In this document: piece by piece, positions 51,348 through 60,294 of the stretch | How positions within the stretch are numbered: position 1 is the first letter of the stretch | Layout: the number at the start of each line of letters is the position of its first letter | DNA from: PHOS-HE28 sp008016945 | GTDB taxonomy: Bacteria > Bacteroidota > Bacteroidia > Flavobacteriales_F > PHOS-HE28 | Assembly (NCBI GenBank): GCA_963169535.1 | Contig: CAUJED010000104.1 | Location: 29,203-93,202 of the forward strand | Direction: 5' to 3' | DNA: 64,000 bases | The notes under the pieces: model-generated | Seen by the model: the letters and a program-made list of their open reading frames with translations, nothing else | Told to the model about the DNA's origin: nothing | Databases searched by the model: none | Position numbers and translations under genes: made by a program

Positions 51348-51977
51348 ATGAGCAACGAGAAGCCATTCCGCAAGATCAACGAACTGGTGGAGGCCCTGTC
51401 CGGTGCCTGCCAGGAGCTGAGCGCGGGTACCCTCCAACCGGACGGGCTGGAGCTGGCCTGCGACGATGCACGCGACCTGTATGAACGGTTCGTGGTGTTG
51501 CGCCACAAGGCCCGTGAGGCCATGCCCACGCCCAAAGCGCAGACCGGTGCCGCGAACAAGCTGCGCGAACCCGCGTCAACGCCGCGTGTCGCGGAGGAGC
51601 CCCTGCGGCTCGATACGCGTCCGGCTCCCGATCCTCCATCGCGCCAAACCTCGTTGATCGATGCCATCGCCAGCACCGAGGAGGACCAGACCACGGTGGT
51701 CGCACCCGCCACCACCATCGCGGAGAAGTTGGAAAAAGCCGCCGTGGATGATCTGGGCAAGGCCATCTCCTTGAGTCAGAAGTTCTGGTTCGTGGCGGAG
51801 CTGTTCAACGGCGATCGCATCGCGTACGACAAGGCCATGGACCGGCTCAATACCGCCACGAGCGTGACGGATGCCATGTCCTACGTCCAACAGGAGGTGA
51901 TCGACAAGTTGAAGAAACCCGCCGATCCCGAGGCCGTTTCCACGTTCACCGACCTTGTTCAACGCCGCTACGCATGA
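51348..51977 (+). CDS. Conserved-looking protein of unknown function
   Basis: A 209-residue cytoplasmic protein, MSNEKPFRKINELVEALSGA and onward. The N-terminal 65 residues are helical, the middle 70 are rich in Pro, Ala and Thr, and the C-terminal 60 carry a pattern seen in several Bacteroidota proteins: DLGKAISLSQKFWFVAELFNGD and IAYDKAMDRLN. Function is unknown. Its stop overlaps the peptidase start by 4 nt, so the two are co-translated. Confidence 0.75.
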   Translation: MSNEKPFRKINELVEALSGACQELSAGTLQPDGLELACDDARDLYERFVVLRHKAREAMPTPKAQTGAANKLREPASTPRVAEEPLRLDTRPAPDPPSRQTSLIDAIASTEEDQTTVVAPATTIAEKLEKAAVDDLGKAISLSQKFWFVAELFNGDRIAYDKAMDRLNTATSVTDAMSYVQQEVIDKLKKPADPEAVSTFTDLVQRRYA

Positions 51978-53242
51978 GCCTACGAACGCTGGCCATTCTC
52001 ACCCTCTCTTGGTGTTTGGGGGCAACGGCCCAAGAAGCCGACCATGTACGCGGTACCGCGCGCAAGTATGTGAAGAACCTCACCGCTCCTGCACTTCATG
52101 GACGTGGTTACGTGATGAATGGCGACGGGCTCGCGGCGGAGTGGATCGCGCAGCAGTTCGTGGGCATGGGGTTGAAACCACTGAAGGCGGACCATTTCCA
52201 GCCGTTCCAGTTCAATGTGAACACCTTCCCCGACAGCATGCGCGTAAGCTTGGATGGCAGGTCGCTTACAGCCGGTGTGGACTTCATCGTGGATCCCGCC
52301 TCGGGATCGGCGAACGGCACGTTCAACCTCGTACACCTCACTCCAGCGGATGTCCTTGATCCCGCGCGGCGCAGCATGAGCATGGGGGTGTTGAGCGGCC
52401 ATGCGGCCTGCCTGCACTTCCCGGCCACCACCGATGCGGACACGTTGCGCCTGTATGGCGAAGTGGAGCGCGAGCTGATGTACTTCGGTCCGGTGGTGAA
52501 ACAGGCACAGGGCAAGCTCACGTGGGGCGTAGCACAGGAGGCCAGGCCCTTCCCGCTGATCGAGGTCGCTGGTGCGGCACTTACCGATAGCACGGAAAGC
52601 ATCACGCTGAACGTGCGCAACGTGATGCGCCCGCGCCACGAAGCGCGCAACGTGCTCGGCTGGGTGAAGGGGCGCAGCAACAAATGGGTGGTCGTGGGCG
52701 CGCACTACGATCACCTCGGTCGCATGGGCTCGGAAGCGCTCTTCCCCGGGGCCAACGATAATGCCAGCGGTGTGGCCATGATGCTCGCGTTGGCGGAGTG
52801 GTTCGCGAAGCATAAGCCGAAGTACAACATGTTGTTCGTGGCCTTCGCGGGCGAAGAGGCCGGCCTGGTGGGCAGTGAATGGTTCATGGTGGACCGTTTG
52901 GTACAAGCATCGCAGATCAAGTTGATGTTGAACCTGGACATCCTCGGTACCGGCGACGACGGCATCACCGTGGTGAACGCTACGGCACAACCCAAGCTCT
53001 TCGACCAGCTGGTGGCCATCAACGGAGAACGGAAGCTACTGGCACAGGTGAAGGCGCGCGGGCCGGCCTGCAATAGCGATCACTGCCCCTTCGTGAAGCG
53101 CAATGTCCCCGCGCTCTTCGTGTACTCCATGGGCGGTATCGCGGCCTATCACGATGTGCTCGATCGCGAGGAGACCCTGCCCCTTACCGAGTTCGCTGAC
53201 CTTTACGCACTACTGAAAGAGTTCCTGACCATCCTCAAGTAG
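51974..53242 (+). CDS. M28-family secreted metallopeptidase
   Basis: A 422-residue protein with signal peptide MSLRTLAILTLSWCLGATAQ. The catalytic domain has the two-zinc site residues in order: VGAHYDHLG (His, Asp), PGANDNASGV (Asp), FAGEEAGLVGSEWF (Glu-Glu) and CNSDHCPF (His), with LNLDILGTGDDG between. It cleaves peptides in the periplasm or outside. It is the second gene of an operon with the unknown 51348 protein. No sorting domain is present. Confidence 0.93.
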   Translation: MSLRTLAILTLSWCLGATAQEADHVRGTARKYVKNLTAPALHGRGYVMNGDGLAAEWIAQQFVGMGLKPLKADHFQPFQFNVNTFPDSMRVSLDGRSLTAGVDFIVDPASGSANGTFNLVHLTPADVLDPARRSMSMGVLSGHAACLHFPATTDADTLRLYGEVERELMYFGPVVKQAQGKLTWGVAQEARPFPLIEVAGAALTDSTESITLNVRNVMRPRHEARNVLGWVKGRSNKWVVVGAHYDHLGRMGSEALFPGANDNASGVAMMLALAEWFAKHKPKYNMLFVAFAGEEAGLVGSEWFMVDRLVQASQIKLMLNLDILGTGDDGITVVNATAQPKLFDQLVAINGERKLLAQVKARGPACNSDHCPFVKRNVPALFVYSMGGIAAYHDVLDREETLPLTEFADLYALLKEFLTILK

Positions 53243-53330
53243 TTTCGGCCACCGTGCTCCGGACGAACGGCCACCGGGCGCATCCATACCATCACCCTCT
53301 GCAAGCCATCACGGATCACCGGGTCCATCC

Positions 53331-54014
53331 ATGTCGGCCACGCGCTCATCCCTCACCCTGGTGCCCACACCGATCGGCAACCTGGACGACATCACCCTCC
53401 GTGCGCAGAAGGTGCTGGCCGAAGTGGATGGCGTGGTGGCTGAGGACACACGGGTCACTGGTCGGTTGTTGCAGCACCTTGGCCTTCAGCGGCCGCTGAT
53501 CCCGTTCCACGCCCACAACGAACACCGGATGGTGGAGCAGTTGGTGGCGCGCATGCAGGCTGGTGAACGTTTCGCCTTGGTGAGCGATGCGGGCACACCG
53601 GCCATCAGCGATCCGGGGTTCCTGTTGGTACGCGCGGCGGTGCAGGCAGGGGTATCGGTGGAATGCCTGCCCGGCGCCACCGCCTTCGTGCCGGCCTTGG
53701 TGTGCAGCGGCCTACCCTGCGACCGGTTCGTCTTCGAAGGTTTTCTGCCGGTGAAGAAGGGACGACGGACCCGCCTGGAACTGCTGTGTCGGGAGGAGCG
53801 CACCATCGTGCTGTACGAGAGCCCGCACCGCTTGGTACGCACCTTGCGCGATCTGGCCGAGACCTTTGGGGCGGAGCGGCGGGCCAGTGCCTCGCGCGAG
53901 ATCAGCAAGCTGCACGAGGAGACCCTTCGCGGGACCCTCGCCGAACTGCTGGAGCATTTCGGCCGCACCGAACCCCGGGGTGAGTTCGTGGTGGTGGTGG
54001 GTGGTGCCGAATAG
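53331..54014 (+). CDS. rsmI: 16S rRNA (cytidine-1402-2'-O)-methyltransferase RsmI
   Basis: Methylates the ribose of C1402 in 16S rRNA. The 227-residue protein has the tetrapyrrole-methylase fold marks: LVPTPIGNLDDITLRA at the start, AEDTRVTGRLLQHLG, ALVSDAGTPAISDPGF, PGATAFVPALVCSGLP, FEGFLPVKKGRR and LYESPHRLVRTL. It lacks the C-terminal extension of some longer RsmI proteins, which is normal in this group. Confidence 0.96.
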   Translation: MSATRSSLTLVPTPIGNLDDITLRAQKVLAEVDGVVAEDTRVTGRLLQHLGLQRPLIPFHAHNEHRMVEQLVARMQAGERFALVSDAGTPAISDPGFLLVRAAVQAGVSVECLPGATAFVPALVCSGLPCDRFVFEGFLPVKKGRRTRLELLCREERTIVLYESPHRLVRTLRDLAETFGAERRASASREISKLHEETLRGTLAELLEHFGRTEPRGEFVVVVGGAE

Positions 54015-54039
54015 GTGTACAACGGATCGATCAGGGTGT

Positions 54040-54047
54040 TTACTTTG
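54040..54047 (+). promoter_or_regulatory. -7-like element of the 54056 gene
   Basis: TTACTTTG, one mismatch from TAnnTTTG, 8 nt before the ATG at 54056. Confidence 0.4.
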
Positions 54048-54055
54048 TCAACACG

Positions 54056-54676
54056 ATGCTGTTGATAACCCGCATTGGACGATGCGCCGCCGCCCTGTGG
54101 TTGATGGTGTTCACGTTCGGGGAAAACGCTCAGGCTCAGGCTTATCTGCTGCCCGATGCGGAAACCTACCTGCGCGAGCGGACCCCCAACCCCTACAAGC
54201 CGATCGGAGAGCCGGTGGGTGAATACGTGGATCTGTACCCCAGCATGGGCCAATGGACCCTGGTGTTCGAAAAGGACGGTGCGAAGCGGAAGGTGAGGTG
54301 TAAGGACATCTGGGGCTTCCTGTACAAAGGGGTGTTGTTCCGTATCAACGAGGAAGGCCCGATCCCTGTTCGGTTGATGACCGAAGGGGTGGTCTGTTAT
54401 TACGAGAACGGTTTCGCTCACTTGCGCATGTTACGCGACGATATGGAGTATGCCACTTACGATGTGGGCAACGCGGCCTACCTGAGCAAGGACCTCAAGG
54501 GTCCGATCGTCCGAGCGCGGTTCAAGGAAGGCGATACCCGATCAGCGAGCGGCCGTTTCAACGTGGAGCATCCCATGCTCGATCACTTGACCCGTTGTAT
54601 CGCCGAACACGAGGAGATGGATACGATCCGCCAATGCGTGGTGGATTTCGAGAGCGGGCTGCTGGGGAACAAGTAA
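54056..54676 (+). CDS. Secreted protein of unknown function
   Basis: A 206-residue protein with signal peptide MLLITRIGRCAAALWLMVFTFGENAQAQA. The mature part has WTLVFEKDGAKRKVRCKDIWGFLYKGVLFRI and YYENGFAHLRML, a beta-rich look, and no recognised domain or sorting tail. Export to the periplasm is inferred. A similar arrangement of a small secreted protein with no Cys-based anchor is common in Bacteroidota. Function is unknown. Confidence 0.7.
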   Translation: MLLITRIGRCAAALWLMVFTFGENAQAQAYLLPDAETYLRERTPNPYKPIGEPVGEYVDLYPSMGQWTLVFEKDGAKRKVRCKDIWGFLYKGVLFRINEEGPIPVRLMTEGVVCYYENGFAHLRMLRDDMEYATYDVGNAAYLSKDLKGPIVRARFKEGDTRSASGRFNVEHPMLDHLTRCIAEHEEMDTIRQCVVDFESGLLGNK

Positions 54677-54749
54677 AGGAGGATCTTCGCGGCGGATCGG
54701 AGGGCGTGGCCATCGGTCCGCATCGTTCCACCACAAGGGCTACGGCCCC

Positions 54750-54757
54750 TACGTTCG
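54750..54757 (+). promoter_or_regulatory. -7-like element of the oxidoreductase gene
   Basis: TACGTTCG, one mismatch from TAnnTTTG, 6 nt before the ATG at 54764. Confidence 0.4.
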
Positions 54758-54763
54758 TTCAAC

Positions 54764-55780
54764 ATGGAAGCCTGGACCCTCTCCGCACACGGCGATCCGC
54801 GCCAGGTGCTGCGGTTGCGCGAACATGCCCGCCCCACGCCGAAAGCGCATGAGGTGTTGATCCGTTGCGAAGGCTTTGGCCTGAATTACGCCGATGTGAT
54901 GGCCGTGAAAGGACTCTACCGCGAAGCGCCTCCGCTCCCGAGCGTGCTGGGCTACGAGGTGGTGGGCACGGTGGAGGCCGTGGGTGATGAGAGGCTCGGA
55001 GCACTGGTCGGTCAACGCGTGGTGGCGATGACCCGCTTCGGTGGCTATGCGCGATATGCGGTGACCGACCACCGCGCGGTGGCGGTGATCACTGCCGACG
55101 TTCCGCTTGGTGAGGCGATGGCCATGGCCACACAGGGCTGCACGGCGTGGTATGCGGCGCGGATCCTGTGCCCCTTGCGGCAAGGCGAGCGCGTGCTGGT
55201 GCATAGCGCGGCAGGTGGCGTGGGGCAGTGGCTGGTGCAGCTGGCCTTGCAGGCCGGATGTGAAGTGTACGGCGTGGCCAGTGGGGAACGGAAGTGCGAT
55301 CACCTCGCGGCCATGGGTGTGCACCATGTCATCGATCGTCGTGAAGTGGACCCTCATGCATCGCTGGCGCAGCACCTGGGCGTACATCGGCTCGATGTGT
55401 CCTTCAACGCCGTGGGTGGATCCTCCTTCGCCAAGGACATGCGGCTGCTCGGCAGTGGGGGCCGCATGGTGAGCTTCGGCGGAGCACAACGCGGCGCGCT
55501 GGGGCCATTGGGTACGTTGCGTTTCGTCTGGAGCATGGGCCTGGTCGTGCCGATCATGCTGATGATGAAGAGCCGGAGCATCCTGGGCATCAACATGCTG
55601 CGCATCGCTGAGCATCGGCCGGCGATCATCGAAGAATGCCTCGCCGGGGTGGTGGATGCTTGTGCCAAAGGCCAGTTGCGTGCGCATGTGCATGAGGTGT
55701 TCGCGGCCGAGCGCTTACCGGATGCACTGGCGGCGCTCGGCTCGGGGAGCACCATGGGCAAGGTGGCGGTGCGTTGGTGA
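54764..55780 (+). CDS. Medium-chain NADPH-dependent oxidoreductase (quinone-oxidoreductase type)
   Basis: A 338-residue MDR-family protein, MEAWTLSAHGDPRQVLRLRE and onward. It has the ALNYADVM-like GFGLNYADVMAVKGLY, GYEVVGTVEAVG, and the nucleotide-binding motif HSAAGGVGQWLVQLAL. The zinc-ligand set of alcohol dehydrogenases is lacking, which places it with the quinone oxidoreductase / synaptic-vesicle-protein group. The substrate is unknown. Confidence 0.88.
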   Translation: MEAWTLSAHGDPRQVLRLREHARPTPKAHEVLIRCEGFGLNYADVMAVKGLYREAPPLPSVLGYEVVGTVEAVGDERLGALVGQRVVAMTRFGGYARYAVTDHRAVAVITADVPLGEAMAMATQGCTAWYAARILCPLRQGERVLVHSAAGGVGQWLVQLALQAGCEVYGVASGERKCDHLAAMGVHHVIDRREVDPHASLAQHLGVHRLDVSFNAVGGSSFAKDMRLLGSGGRMVSFGGAQRGALGPLGTLRFVWSMGLVVPIMLMMKSRSILGINMLRIAEHRPAIIEECLAGVVDACAKGQLRAHVHEVFAAERLPDALAALGSGSTMGKVAVRW

Positions 55781-55935
55781 GGTACTTCAACCGTTCGCCC
55801 ACCGCTCCGGGTGACGGAACGTGCGTGCGCGTTTGCGAAGCGTTGGTCCGGTGATGTACGGCGAACCCATTTCCCCTGGGCTCCCGATAGGTTCGCGGTG
55901 TGCCGGAACACCACGTGTGAAACCCCGGCACGACC

Positions 55936-56955
55936 ATGCACATGGTACCGCCGAGCACCCTGTTCCGCAGCCTGATGATCGGGCTGTTGTTCCTTCCCGC
56001 ACGACCAGCTGATGCGCAATCGGTCGGTCGGGGCGAGCTGATCCCTGTTGTGGGTGCCACCTGGCACATGCGCGCTTTGCAACGGATCCCGGAAGTGCCT
56101 CAGGTGGTGCGCCCGGTGGTGTGGCCTTTCGCTGACCTGGAGAGCAACGATGTCTTCGGGGTCTCCTACACCATGAATGCAGCCTCCGAGGTGCCCCTGG
56201 CGGCGTCCTACCCCCAGGCGGACCAGGTGCTTCATGCCCATCCCGATGATGGAAGCCCGGCCACCGACATCGTGTTGGACGTTCAGGCGGATCGCTGCTT
56301 GGAGCTGCTGAACGCCACGGCCCAGGTCTCTTCGGTCTACGACCCAGGGGCACTGTTGGCCGCCTATCCGCTCACGCTCGGTACACCGGTGGACGCTGCC
56401 TATTGCTTCATGTCGGTCAGTACCTCGGCCCTTATCGCCTACTGTGGCACCACCGAGATCACCTTTGAGCAGGTCGGTCTGCTTCAACTGCCCTTCGGGG
56501 AATACCCGGATGCGCACTTGATCCGCATCCGGCGCAACAAGGTGAACCTCGCTGATCCATCGGACAGCAGTCTCACCGAGACCTTGACCTGGTACGCAGC
56601 GGATGTGCCCTATCCGCTGCTCCGGATCACCACCACCACCTACCCCGACGGCACCCAGGCGCACGAAGGTCACCTCCTGGACCCGACCTCCCTGGTCGGT
56701 ATGGCGGATCGGAGCGAGGAGGAAGCGCTGGTGGTGTATCCGAACCCCAGCTCGGGTGAGGTGCATTTCAACGCGGCCGCGAACGGCGAGCTCCGGATCC
56801 ACGGTGTGGACGGGAAGTTGATGCGTACCGAACGGATCACAACGGGAGCCACCCCGGTCCGGATCGACCTTTCAGCACTTGCTCCAGGTACCTATCGCAT
56901 GGTGTTGGTCGGCGATCGAAGAACCTGGTCCGCACCCCTGGTCGTGGTGCATTAG
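55936..56955 (+). CDS. T9SS-exported protein of unknown function
   Basis: A 339-residue secreted protein. The N-terminus MHMVPPSTLFRSLMIGLLFLPARPADAQS is a signal peptide; an ATG at 55942 would also serve. The central 220 residues have no recognised domain. The C-terminal 75 residues form a type A sorting domain (VVYPNPSSGEVHFNA, LRIHGVDGKLM, RIDLSALAPGTYRMVLV). Two Cys (near positions 115 and 150) might form a disulfide. It should be exported to the surface; what it does is unknown. Confidence 0.87.
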   Translation: MHMVPPSTLFRSLMIGLLFLPARPADAQSVGRGELIPVVGATWHMRALQRIPEVPQVVRPVVWPFADLESNDVFGVSYTMNAASEVPLAASYPQADQVLHAHPDDGSPATDIVLDVQADRCLELLNATAQVSSVYDPGALLAAYPLTLGTPVDAAYCFMSVSTSALIAYCGTTEITFEQVGLLQLPFGEYPDAHLIRIRRNKVNLADPSDSSLTETLTWYAADVPYPLLRITTTTYPDGTQAHEGHLLDPTSLVGMADRSEEEALVVYPNPSSGEVHFNAAANGELRIHGVDGKLMRTERITTGATPVRIDLSALAPGTYRMVLVGDRRTWSAPLVVVH

Positions 56956-56997
56956 GGGCAACGGTTCATCCCATGCCGAACGCGCCCCTGTGACGGA

Positions 56998-57005
56998 TAG
57001 TTTTG
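56998..57005 (+). promoter_or_regulatory. -7 element of the tricorn-like protease gene
   Basis: TAGTTTTG, an exact TAnnTTTG match, 7 nt before the ATG. Confidence 0.6.
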
Positions 57006-57012
57006 TACATCC

Positions 57013-60000
57013 ATGAACAAGCTCAAGCCCACCCACATCGCCCTCACGCTCCTCGCCAGTTGCACCGGTGTGGTCCATGCCCAGGATCCCCTCTGGTTGA
57101 GAGGGTCGGCCATCAGTCCGGACGGACGTACCATCGCGTTCTGTTACCAGGGCGATATCTGGCGGGTGCCTGCGGACGGCGGCGAAGCCGTGCCGCTCAC
57201 CACCAATGAGGCGTACGACCACGCGCCGGTGTGGAGCCGTGATGGACGAAGCATCGCCTTCGCCAGCACGCGTTATGGGAACTCGGATGTATTCGTCATG
57301 GGCAGCATGGGTGGCGCGGCCAAGCGTCTCACCTTCCATAGCAACCCGGAGGTGCCATCGACCTTCAGCATGGACGATCGGCAGGTGCTCTTCTACGGCA
57401 CACGGCAGGATCACCCCCGGCACCAACAGTTCCCGGTGGGCGGGTTCGGCGAGTTGTACGCCATTCCGGTCATAGGAGGTCGCCCCAGCCAGGTGAGCAC
57501 CATCGCCATGCAGGCGGCACGCTACGACCCTACGGGAACCACCATCGCCTACCACGACCGCAAAGGCTACGAGGATTCCTGGCGTAAGCACCACACCAGC
57601 AGCGTTACCCGCGACATCTGGACCTTCAAGCCGGCCACCGGGGAGTACAAGCAGCTCACCACCTTCGCCGGCGAGGATCGCGATCCGGTGTGGAGCAAGG
57701 ATGGGTCCACCGTGTACTACCTGAGCGAAGAGAGCGGTTCCTTCAACATCCACAAGATGCCCGCCACAGGAGGGGCGAACACACCGGTGAGCCACCTTGC
57801 CGATCATCCGGTGCGTTACCTGAGCATCAGTGACAACGGCGTGCTCTGCTTCAGCTACCGTGGAGAACTCTACACCATGGTCGATGGTGGCACCCCGCGG
57901 AAGGTGGCCGTACGCATCAATGCCGATGGCCGGTACAACCCCGAGCGGATCATCAGCGTGAACCAGGCCGACGAGTTTGAGGTGAGCCCACTGGGCAAGG
58001 AGGTGGTCTTCGTGCATCGGGGCGAAGTGTTCGTGTCCTCCATCGCCGAGGGCACCACGCGCCGCATCACCAACACCCCCGAACAGGAGCGTAACGTGAG
58101 TTTCAGTCCCGATGGGCGCTCGATCCTCTATGCCAGCGAACGCAACGGCAGTTGGGACCTGTACACCACCAGCCTCACCCGCAAGGAGGAGAAGTACTTC
58201 TTCAATGCCACGGTGCTCAAGGAAGAACCCTTGTTGGCCACCTCTGCGGAGGAGTTCCAGTGCGCCTACTCCCCGGACGGGAAGTCGGTGGCGTACCTGG
58301 AAGAACGGACCACGCTGAAGGTGATCGACCTGGCGACCAAGAAGACGCGGACCGTGGTGCCCGGCGACAAGAACTACAGCTACGCCGATGGTGATCAGTG
58401 GTACGAATGGAGCCCCGACAGCAAGTGGTTCGTGGTGAACTTCCTGAACGAGGACCAATGGATAAGCCAGGTGGGCCTGGTGAAGGCCACGGGCACCGAA
58501 CCCGTCATCAACCTCATCCGTAGCGGTTACGGTGGCTACATGCCGCGCTGGGCCATGGATGGTACGGCCATCGTGTACCTGAGCGCCCGCAACGGCATGA
58601 AGAGCCATGCCAGTTGGGGCAATCAGAGCGATGCCTATGCCATCTTCCTCACCCAGGAAGCCTACGACCGCTTCAAGCGGACCAAGGAGGAAGCCGCCTT
58701 GGCGAAGGACGAGGAGGAGAAGAAGGACGATGCGGATGAGAAGGCGGACACGGACAAGAAGGACGCGAAGAAGGGAAAGAGCGATGTGGCCAAGGACAAA
58801 CCCATGGAGCCGCTCGTGTTCGACCTCGAAGGCATCACGGAACGGCGCGTACGCCTCACGCCCAACTCCAGCGACCTGAACGGCGCGGTGCTGAGCCCCG
58901 ATGGCGAGAAGCTTTGGTACCTCGCGGCGTTCGAGAAGGGCACCGACCTCTGGCAGTACGAGATCCGAACGCACGAAGCGAAGATCCTGAACAAGATGGG
59001 CGATGGTTGGGCCGGTGGCCTGCTGTTGGACAAGGAGGGCAAACGCCTGTTCTACATGGTGAACGGGGGCATCAGCCACTACGACACGGAGAAGAACGAG
59101 AACAAGAGCGTGGGCCTCAACGGAGAGATGCGGCTGAACGAAACGGCCGAACGGGCCTACCTCTTCGAGCACATCTGGCGACAGGTGAAGAAGAAGTTCT
59201 ACCGCGTTGACCTCCAGGGTGTGGATTGGGACAAGTACAAGGCCGAGTACCAGCGTTACCTGCCCTTCATCAACAACAACCACGACATGGCCGAGCTGTG
59301 CAGCGAACTGCTGGGCGAGCTCAATGCCAGCCACACCGGCTCGGGCTATCGGGGTGATCCGGTGGCCAACGCCGATGCCACGGCGGCCCTCGGTGTGCTG
59401 TATGCTCCGGACCATGCAGGCCCCGGGCTGCGTATCGCCGAGGTGCTGAAGAAGAGCCCCGTGGCGAAGAGCGGCTCCAAGATCAAGTCCGGGACCGTGA
59501 TCGAGCGGATCGATGGCGATACGGTGACGGCCGATGTGGACCCGGCGGTCTTCTTCAATCGTAAGGCAGACAAGCCGATGCTGCTGGACCTGTACGATCC
59601 CAGGACGAACACCCGCTGGGTGGAGACCGTGAAGTCCATCAGCCTCTGGGAGGAGAACCAGTTGTTGTACGAACGCTGGGTGGAACGGTGCCGTCATCTG
59701 GTGGACAGCCTCAGCGGTGGCCAGCTGGGCTATGTGCACGTGCGCGGCATGAACGACGAGAGCTTCCGGGTGGTGTACGACGAAGCCTTGGGGCGCTATA
59801 CCGGCAGGAAGGGCCTGGTGGTGGACACGCGATTCAACGGGGGCGGTTGGCTGCACGACGATCTGGCCACCTTCCTCAATGGCAAGGTGTACATGCGAAT
59901 GGAACCGCGCGGGCAGAAACTGGGCAGCGAGCCGCAGTTCAAGTGGAGCAAGCCCAGTGTGGTGGTGATGAGCGAGGGCAACTACAGCGATGCGCACATG

Positions 60001-60264
60001 TTCCCCGTCACCTACCGTGCCTTGGGGATCGGGAAGTTGGTGGGCATGCCTGTGGCGGGTACCGGCACCGCCGTATGGTGGGAGGGCCTACAGAACGGCA
60101 TGTGGTTCGGTATACCGCAGGTGGGCATGATCGACAACAACGGCAACTACCTGGAGAACCAACAGTTGGATCCCGATGTGAAGCAGCCGCTCGACCCTGG
60201 AGCCGTGAGCACTGGCCGGGATCAGCAGTTGGAGGAGGCGGTGAAGGTGCTGCTGGCGCGATGA
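57013..60264 (+). CDS. Tricorn-like protease (S41)
   Basis: A 1083-residue protein with signal peptide MNKLKPTHIALTLLASCTGVVHAQ. Two sets of WD40/PD40-like beta-propeller repeats follow (AISPDGRTIAFCYQGDIW, VWSRDGRSIAFASTRYGNSDV, SFSPDGRSILYASERNG). The C-terminal part holds the core domain, a PDZ domain (LGVLYAPDHAGPGLRIAEVLKKSPVAKSG) and the S41 catalytic block with the Ser in EGNYSDAHMFPV. It processes peptides in the periplasm. A Lys/Asp/Glu-rich low-complexity insert of about 40 residues lies at 58680-58806. Confidence 0.93.
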   Translation: MNKLKPTHIALTLLASCTGVVHAQDPLWLRGSAISPDGRTIAFCYQGDIWRVPADGGEAVPLTTNEAYDHAPVWSRDGRSIAFASTRYGNSDVFVMGSMGGAAKRLTFHSNPEVPSTFSMDDRQVLFYGTRQDHPRHQQFPVGGFGELYAIPVIGGRPSQVSTIAMQAARYDPTGTTIAYHDRKGYEDSWRKHHTSSVTRDIWTFKPATGEYKQLTTFAGEDRDPVWSKDGSTVYYLSEESGSFNIHKMPATGGANTPVSHLADHPVRYLSISDNGVLCFSYRGELYTMVDGGTPRKVAVRINADGRYNPERIISVNQADEFEVSPLGKEVVFVHRGEVFVSSIAEGTTRRITNTPEQERNVSFSPDGRSILYASERNGSWDLYTTSLTRKEEKYFFNATVLKEEPLLATSAEEFQCAYSPDGKSVAYLEERTTLKVIDLATKKTRTVVPGDKNYSYADGDQWYEWSPDSKWFVVNFLNEDQWISQVGLVKATGTEPVINLIRSGYGGYMPRWAMDGTAIVYLSARNGMKSHASWGNQSDAYAIFLTQEAYDRFKRTKEEAALAKDEEEKKDDADEKADTDKKDAKKGKSDVAKDKPMEPLVFDLEGITERRVRLTPNSSDLNGAVLSPDGEKLWYLAAFEKGTDLWQYEIRTHEAKILNKMGDGWAGGLLLDKEGKRLFYMVNGGISHYDTEKNENKSVGLNGEMRLNETAERAYLFEHIWRQVKKKFYRVDLQGVDWDKYKAEYQRYLPFINNNHDMAELCSELLGELNASHTGSGYRGDPVANADATAALGVLYAPDHAGPGLRIAEVLKKSPVAKSGSKIKSGTVIERIDGDTVTADVDPAVFFNRKADKPMLLDLYDPRTNTRWVETVKSISLWEENQLLYERWVERCRHLVDSLSGGQLGYVHVRGMNDESFRVVYDEALGRYTGRKGLVVDTRFNGGGWLHDDLATFLNGKVYMRMEPRGQKLGSEPQFKWSKPSVVVMSEGNYSDAHMFPVTYRALGIGKLVGMPVAGTGTAVWWEGLQNGMWFGIPQVGMIDNNGNYLENQQLDPDVKQPLDPGAVSTGRDQQLEEAVKVLLAR

Positions 60265-60294
60265 GCGGTTCGCCGGATCCGAGCGGCCTACCGT

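Noticed and set aside
56872..59997. 1041-codon open frame on the minus strand opposite the tricorn-like gene
   Set aside because: Its translation is rich in His, Val, Leu and Gly, as expected from the complement of GC-rich codons. The plus strand encodes a clear protease.
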